Of a stretch of DNA of 64,000 bases, positions 60,761 through 64,000 are shown piece by piece (within the stretch, counting starts at the first letter, position 1; every line of letters starts with the position of its first letter). The notes under the pieces are model-generated. The model was not told the origin of the DNA. It ran no database searches and worked only from the letters and a program-made list of their open reading frames with translations. This DNA is from Onchocerca volvulus (Eukaryota; Nematoda; Chromadorea; Rhabditida; Onchocercidae): the NCBI GenBank assembly GCA_000499405.2, contig HG738137.1, positions 11,262,621 to 11,326,620 of the forward strand, given 5' to 3'. The translations under genes were made by a program, and so were the position numbers.

Positions 60761-62301
60761 TTAATTTTTAATCTAACCTTAAAAACATTAAATTCCAAAT
60801 TATTGAACTAATTTTTGCATTTCTTTTTTAGGAAAAAAAAAATAAAAAGCAAACAAGAAAGGAACACATCTTTGTGCATATCTTTTATTCGAGAAGTCGA
60901 TAATTCACAATGTCAGCTGTCGTTTTTTTCTAAAACTGATTTCATTTTATCGAAAGGAATCGGAAAATAAATGGGATGAAATGAAATGAAATGTCTGTCA
61001 TCCAATTTTAGTTCATAAATTATTCAAAATGCCTTCGTCTTGCTAGCTACTACAACAAAATCAAGAAAAAAAAACCTAAAAAAAACCTAAAAAAAAACCT
61101 AAAAAAAAGATCTTTCAGGGCCCGTTTATTTGTTTTATTTTCAAGAATGAAGAAAGAAATTGGAATTTTACAAATGATAACAAATATCTAATTATTCTTA
61201 ATAAAGCAAATATTTATTTGTTAATTTTTGAAAAATAATGAATTTTTTTTTTCAACTCATTTTTGATTTTTTTTTTTTTCTTTCAACTTTTTTCAACCTT
61301 TGAAGTTTTTTAGTTCCAAAATTATTTTGAAATTTTGTGCTCTTTAAATTGCATGTTGAGATGTTTCGATTTTTATTTTTCTATTATGATTATTGTATTT
61401 TCTAATGCTTGGATTAAGTAAAAAACTATTCTTAATTTGGAGAGCAAAATAATTATCAAAAAAGCAATCAATATATCAAGTTAACAATGAGATAACTCAT
61501 TCATATACTTTTCCAAACTAATCTCATATCCTAAATTCGAAATTCAACTTTGACAAAGCATATTTCTTTCGTTCTTCATATTACATGTTTCGAAATGAAT
61601 TCCCGATGGATCTTGGCTTATGTTCATTAATTATAATTGCTCATTAAGCAAAGTATAATATATGATGCAAAGCGATCATATATTACATTTTCATTTCTTT
61701 CATTTATTTCAAAACTGATCAATGTTCTGCCATTTTACTAATCCCACGCATATTTCGCAATTCCGGAAAAGATCGCTAGAATTGCGTCATTCAACAAGCG
61801 AAATGCTTTTATATCTTGTTGAATTTTTATTGGCTTCATTCATGAATCAGATATCAATCTTCCGATGCGATTAATATGGAATTAAATGCAAACTATACTT
61901 TCTTCACTTTTCTTGATCACTTTCAGAATTAAAAAATTTTTAAATTTATAAAAAAAAAAAAAAGTTTTTTCAAATAGATACGATTTATTTGAATTAAAAA
62001 AAAAAGAAAAAAAAGGATTTGAAGTAATCAAAACTTGTTTGTTTCTACAGTTACTTCAAAATTTACAGCAACAATTAAATATGTCATGACTTGATGAATT
62101 TTTCAATTTCATCTTTTAGCAATGAATAATTCTAGCATGGTTGAATGAATGAAAGCCTTTCCAAGGCTCTTTAAAACCTTTCCAAATATATTTATTGATC
62201 GTTTTTTTTTTTTTTTTTTTTTTAATTTTATTTATCATCTTGGAACTTTTTCATTTTTTTTCTCGCCATATTTCTTACGCATCTTAACAATGGTCGAAAG
62301 T

Positions 62302-62520
62302 GATTATCTTCACTGTGATAATCGATGATTATTGATAATGATTATCTTCACTGTGATAATCGATGATTATCGATAATGATTATCTTCACTGTGACAGCAT
62401 TGATAACCATGAGTATGCTTATTGTGATAACACTGATGATCGGATAAATACACTTACTATGATAGTATTGATAATCGGTGAATACGCTTACTGTGATAGT
62501 AATGATAATCACTGTTATAC
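62302..62520. repeat. Minisatellite, 38-bp unit
   Basis: GATTATCTTCACTGTGATAA starts at 62302, 62340 and 62378, followed by ATCGATGATTAT. More degenerate units (CTTACTRTGATAGTA.TGATAAT) continue to about 62520. Each clear unit contains the partly palindromic GATAATCGATGATTATC. Confidence 0.85.
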
Positions 62521-64000
62521 GGGTCTTTTTATCACTGCACCCTCAAACATCTATAATGACCAGTTTATGTCGTCATTTCAACTCGATATTTCGCATCGCT
62601 AATGTTAAGATAAAAAGGAGTGATATGATTTTTCCCTGAGATTTCGTGCATAGTTAAATAAAAAAAGTTGCATTAATTTTGCCGCAACTTTTTTTGGCGA
62701 TTCGCAAAAGTTGATTTTTATGAATTAATAGTATACTAATTTTTAATTCTTATGAATTAATTCTGTAATTAACGCATTAAAATACTATCAAAAATAGTTA
62801 TTTCAATAATTCGCGAAGCATTTCATTATTATTGAAAAAATTCTTTTTTTTTCATTCAATTTCAAAATGAATATTACTCAATTTGAAATGAAATAGACGA
62901 TTCTTTTGAATTCGAAATCACTATTCTTTCATTAAAATCATTTCGATGACTCATTTTTTTTAATTAAGTAGCAAATTTTTTTTGCTAAAAATTCAATCAT
63001 TAATTGAATAGAATTTGAATAAATCATCCATTTATCCTATCGACTTCATTGCCATTTCAATTATTTCTCACAAAATCGATATCAATTTTTTTTCTTTTTT
63101 TTTTTTTATATCTATCATTTTTTTTTCAGCAAGATTAATTTTCCATTATTTGAAATGTTATCTTCCATTGTTATCAAATTTGTTATCAGAAAAATCTAAG
63201 ATGAAAATGTCTTTTAAAAAAGTGTTCACAAAAGTGCGTTAAGAAGAAGAGTTTGTTTGATTAGAATATAAGATTTACTTTATATATATATGATCAATTA
63301 ATTGTTATCAATTTATTGTGCCAATCTCAGGATTATTTCATTTCAGAATTATGGATGACCCCAAAACTGACCTCTTATAACTCATCTTTTCTCTTCTAAT
63401 CCATTTTTACCTTCCGAAGATATTCCCGATAATTCAAAACAGAAGTAAGAAAAGTGAATTCAATGTTAAATAATTTCATTATCAATGATATTTTTGAAAA
63501 TCAAATTATCCCACAAATTTGCAAGTTGAATCAGCATACATTGAATTTATTCCAGTAAAATGAAAAGATAAAGAAGAAAATCCGTAAATAACATGATTTC
63601 AAAGTTCGGAAAATCAAAATCTGCTAAGATCGGTGTAAAAAAGCTTAGTAATCAAAAAAAAAGAAACTTAAAACCAATTCAAATTAATACTGCTGTATTT
63701 GATTTGGTGTAATGCATGATGATCATTTGATAAGACTAATTATTATCAAATATAATATCTGATAATAATTGCATGTCTGTTAATTTTCCTAATTATAACA
63801 TGATCAAATACTTCAAGAAATAGCCATCAAAACAAATTGATCATTATCACAGCAATTCTTGACTTGAAATGATTTGATCTTTGTCCATTAAAGTATTTTG
63901 CCAATTTTTCTCTATACGTGATTTGTTTACGTGATTCGTTTACGTGATGTACACGTATATTGTCATTTTATAAATCAATATATGTAAAAGTGCAATTTTT

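Larger units (their letters stand above)
60169..64000. other. Non-coding, repeat-rich right end
   Basis: No supported gene. The stretch contains a GA-rich tract (60199-60235), the right copy of the direct duplication (60497-60760), three CCTAAAAAA units (61074-61108), a 38-bp minisatellite (62302-62520) and an ACGTGA cluster near the edge (63917-63958). The Asp/Tyr-rich frame at 62363-62602 is a translation of the minisatellite. Confidence 0.65.

Noticed and set aside
62363..62602. 79-codon Asp/Tyr-rich repeated frame
   Set aside because: Produced by the 38-bp minisatellite; no start context or conservation argument.

Overview
The window looks like nuclear DNA of a nematode, most likely a filarial (spirurid) species. 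The evidence is very AT-rich sequence with many poly-A/poly-T runs, a seven-exon cuticle collagen, short coding exons split by GT..AG introns whose acceptors read TTTCAG, and acceptor-like TTTCAG sites just upstream of several start codons, as expected for SL trans-splicing. No bacterial operon, CRISPR array, prophage or rRNA is visible. All gene models below were assembled by reading exons, checking splice-site dinucleotides and checking that codon phase is kept across every junction. Identities rest on remembered family motifs, not on searches.

Layout. 0.1-3.7 kb (-): exons of a C2H2 zinc-finger gene running off the left edge. 3.7-13.9 kb: mostly non-coding, with tandem repeats at 5.3-6.8 kb, a possible small minus-strand gene at 6.1-7.0 kb and one tRNA-Asn(GTT). 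14.0-19.5 kb (-): a complete 12-exon WDTC1/adipose orthologue (DCAF-type WD40 + TPR, 642 aa). 20-23 kb: short candidate exons and a small unknown gene. 23.5-25.3 kb (+): a complete four-exon ANP32 (248 aa). 25.3-30.8 kb: a gene desert. 30.8-32.8 kb (-): an MBD2/3 orthologue without a methyl-CpG-binding domain. 34.2-39.0 kb (+): a complete 13-exon NCB5OR/CYB5R4 (500 aa), followed by a CPYC glutaredoxin at 40.6-41.5 kb. 43.0-49.0 kb (+): a TAK1/MAP3K7-type kinase in 13 exons. 49.9-50.5 kb: a roughly 575-bp foldback element. 53.4-56.8 kb (+): the cuticle collagen (443 aa). 58.0-60.2 kb (+): an unrecognised three-exon gene flanked by a direct duplication and carrying an intronic RNA-like hairpin. 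60.2-64 kb: repeats and no clear gene.

Functionally this is a mixed stretch of housekeeping genes: E3-ligase adaptor, chromatin (ANP32, MBD2/3), redox (NCB5OR next to glutaredoxin), signalling (TAK1) and cuticle. There is no sign of an operon, because intergenic gaps are 1 kb or more. The most unusual points are the TAK1-like kinase, which has lost both the RD arginine and the usual activation-loop threonines, a plus-strand-biased hairpin in an intron, and a tandem array in which every unit carries a 3' splice-site consensus.
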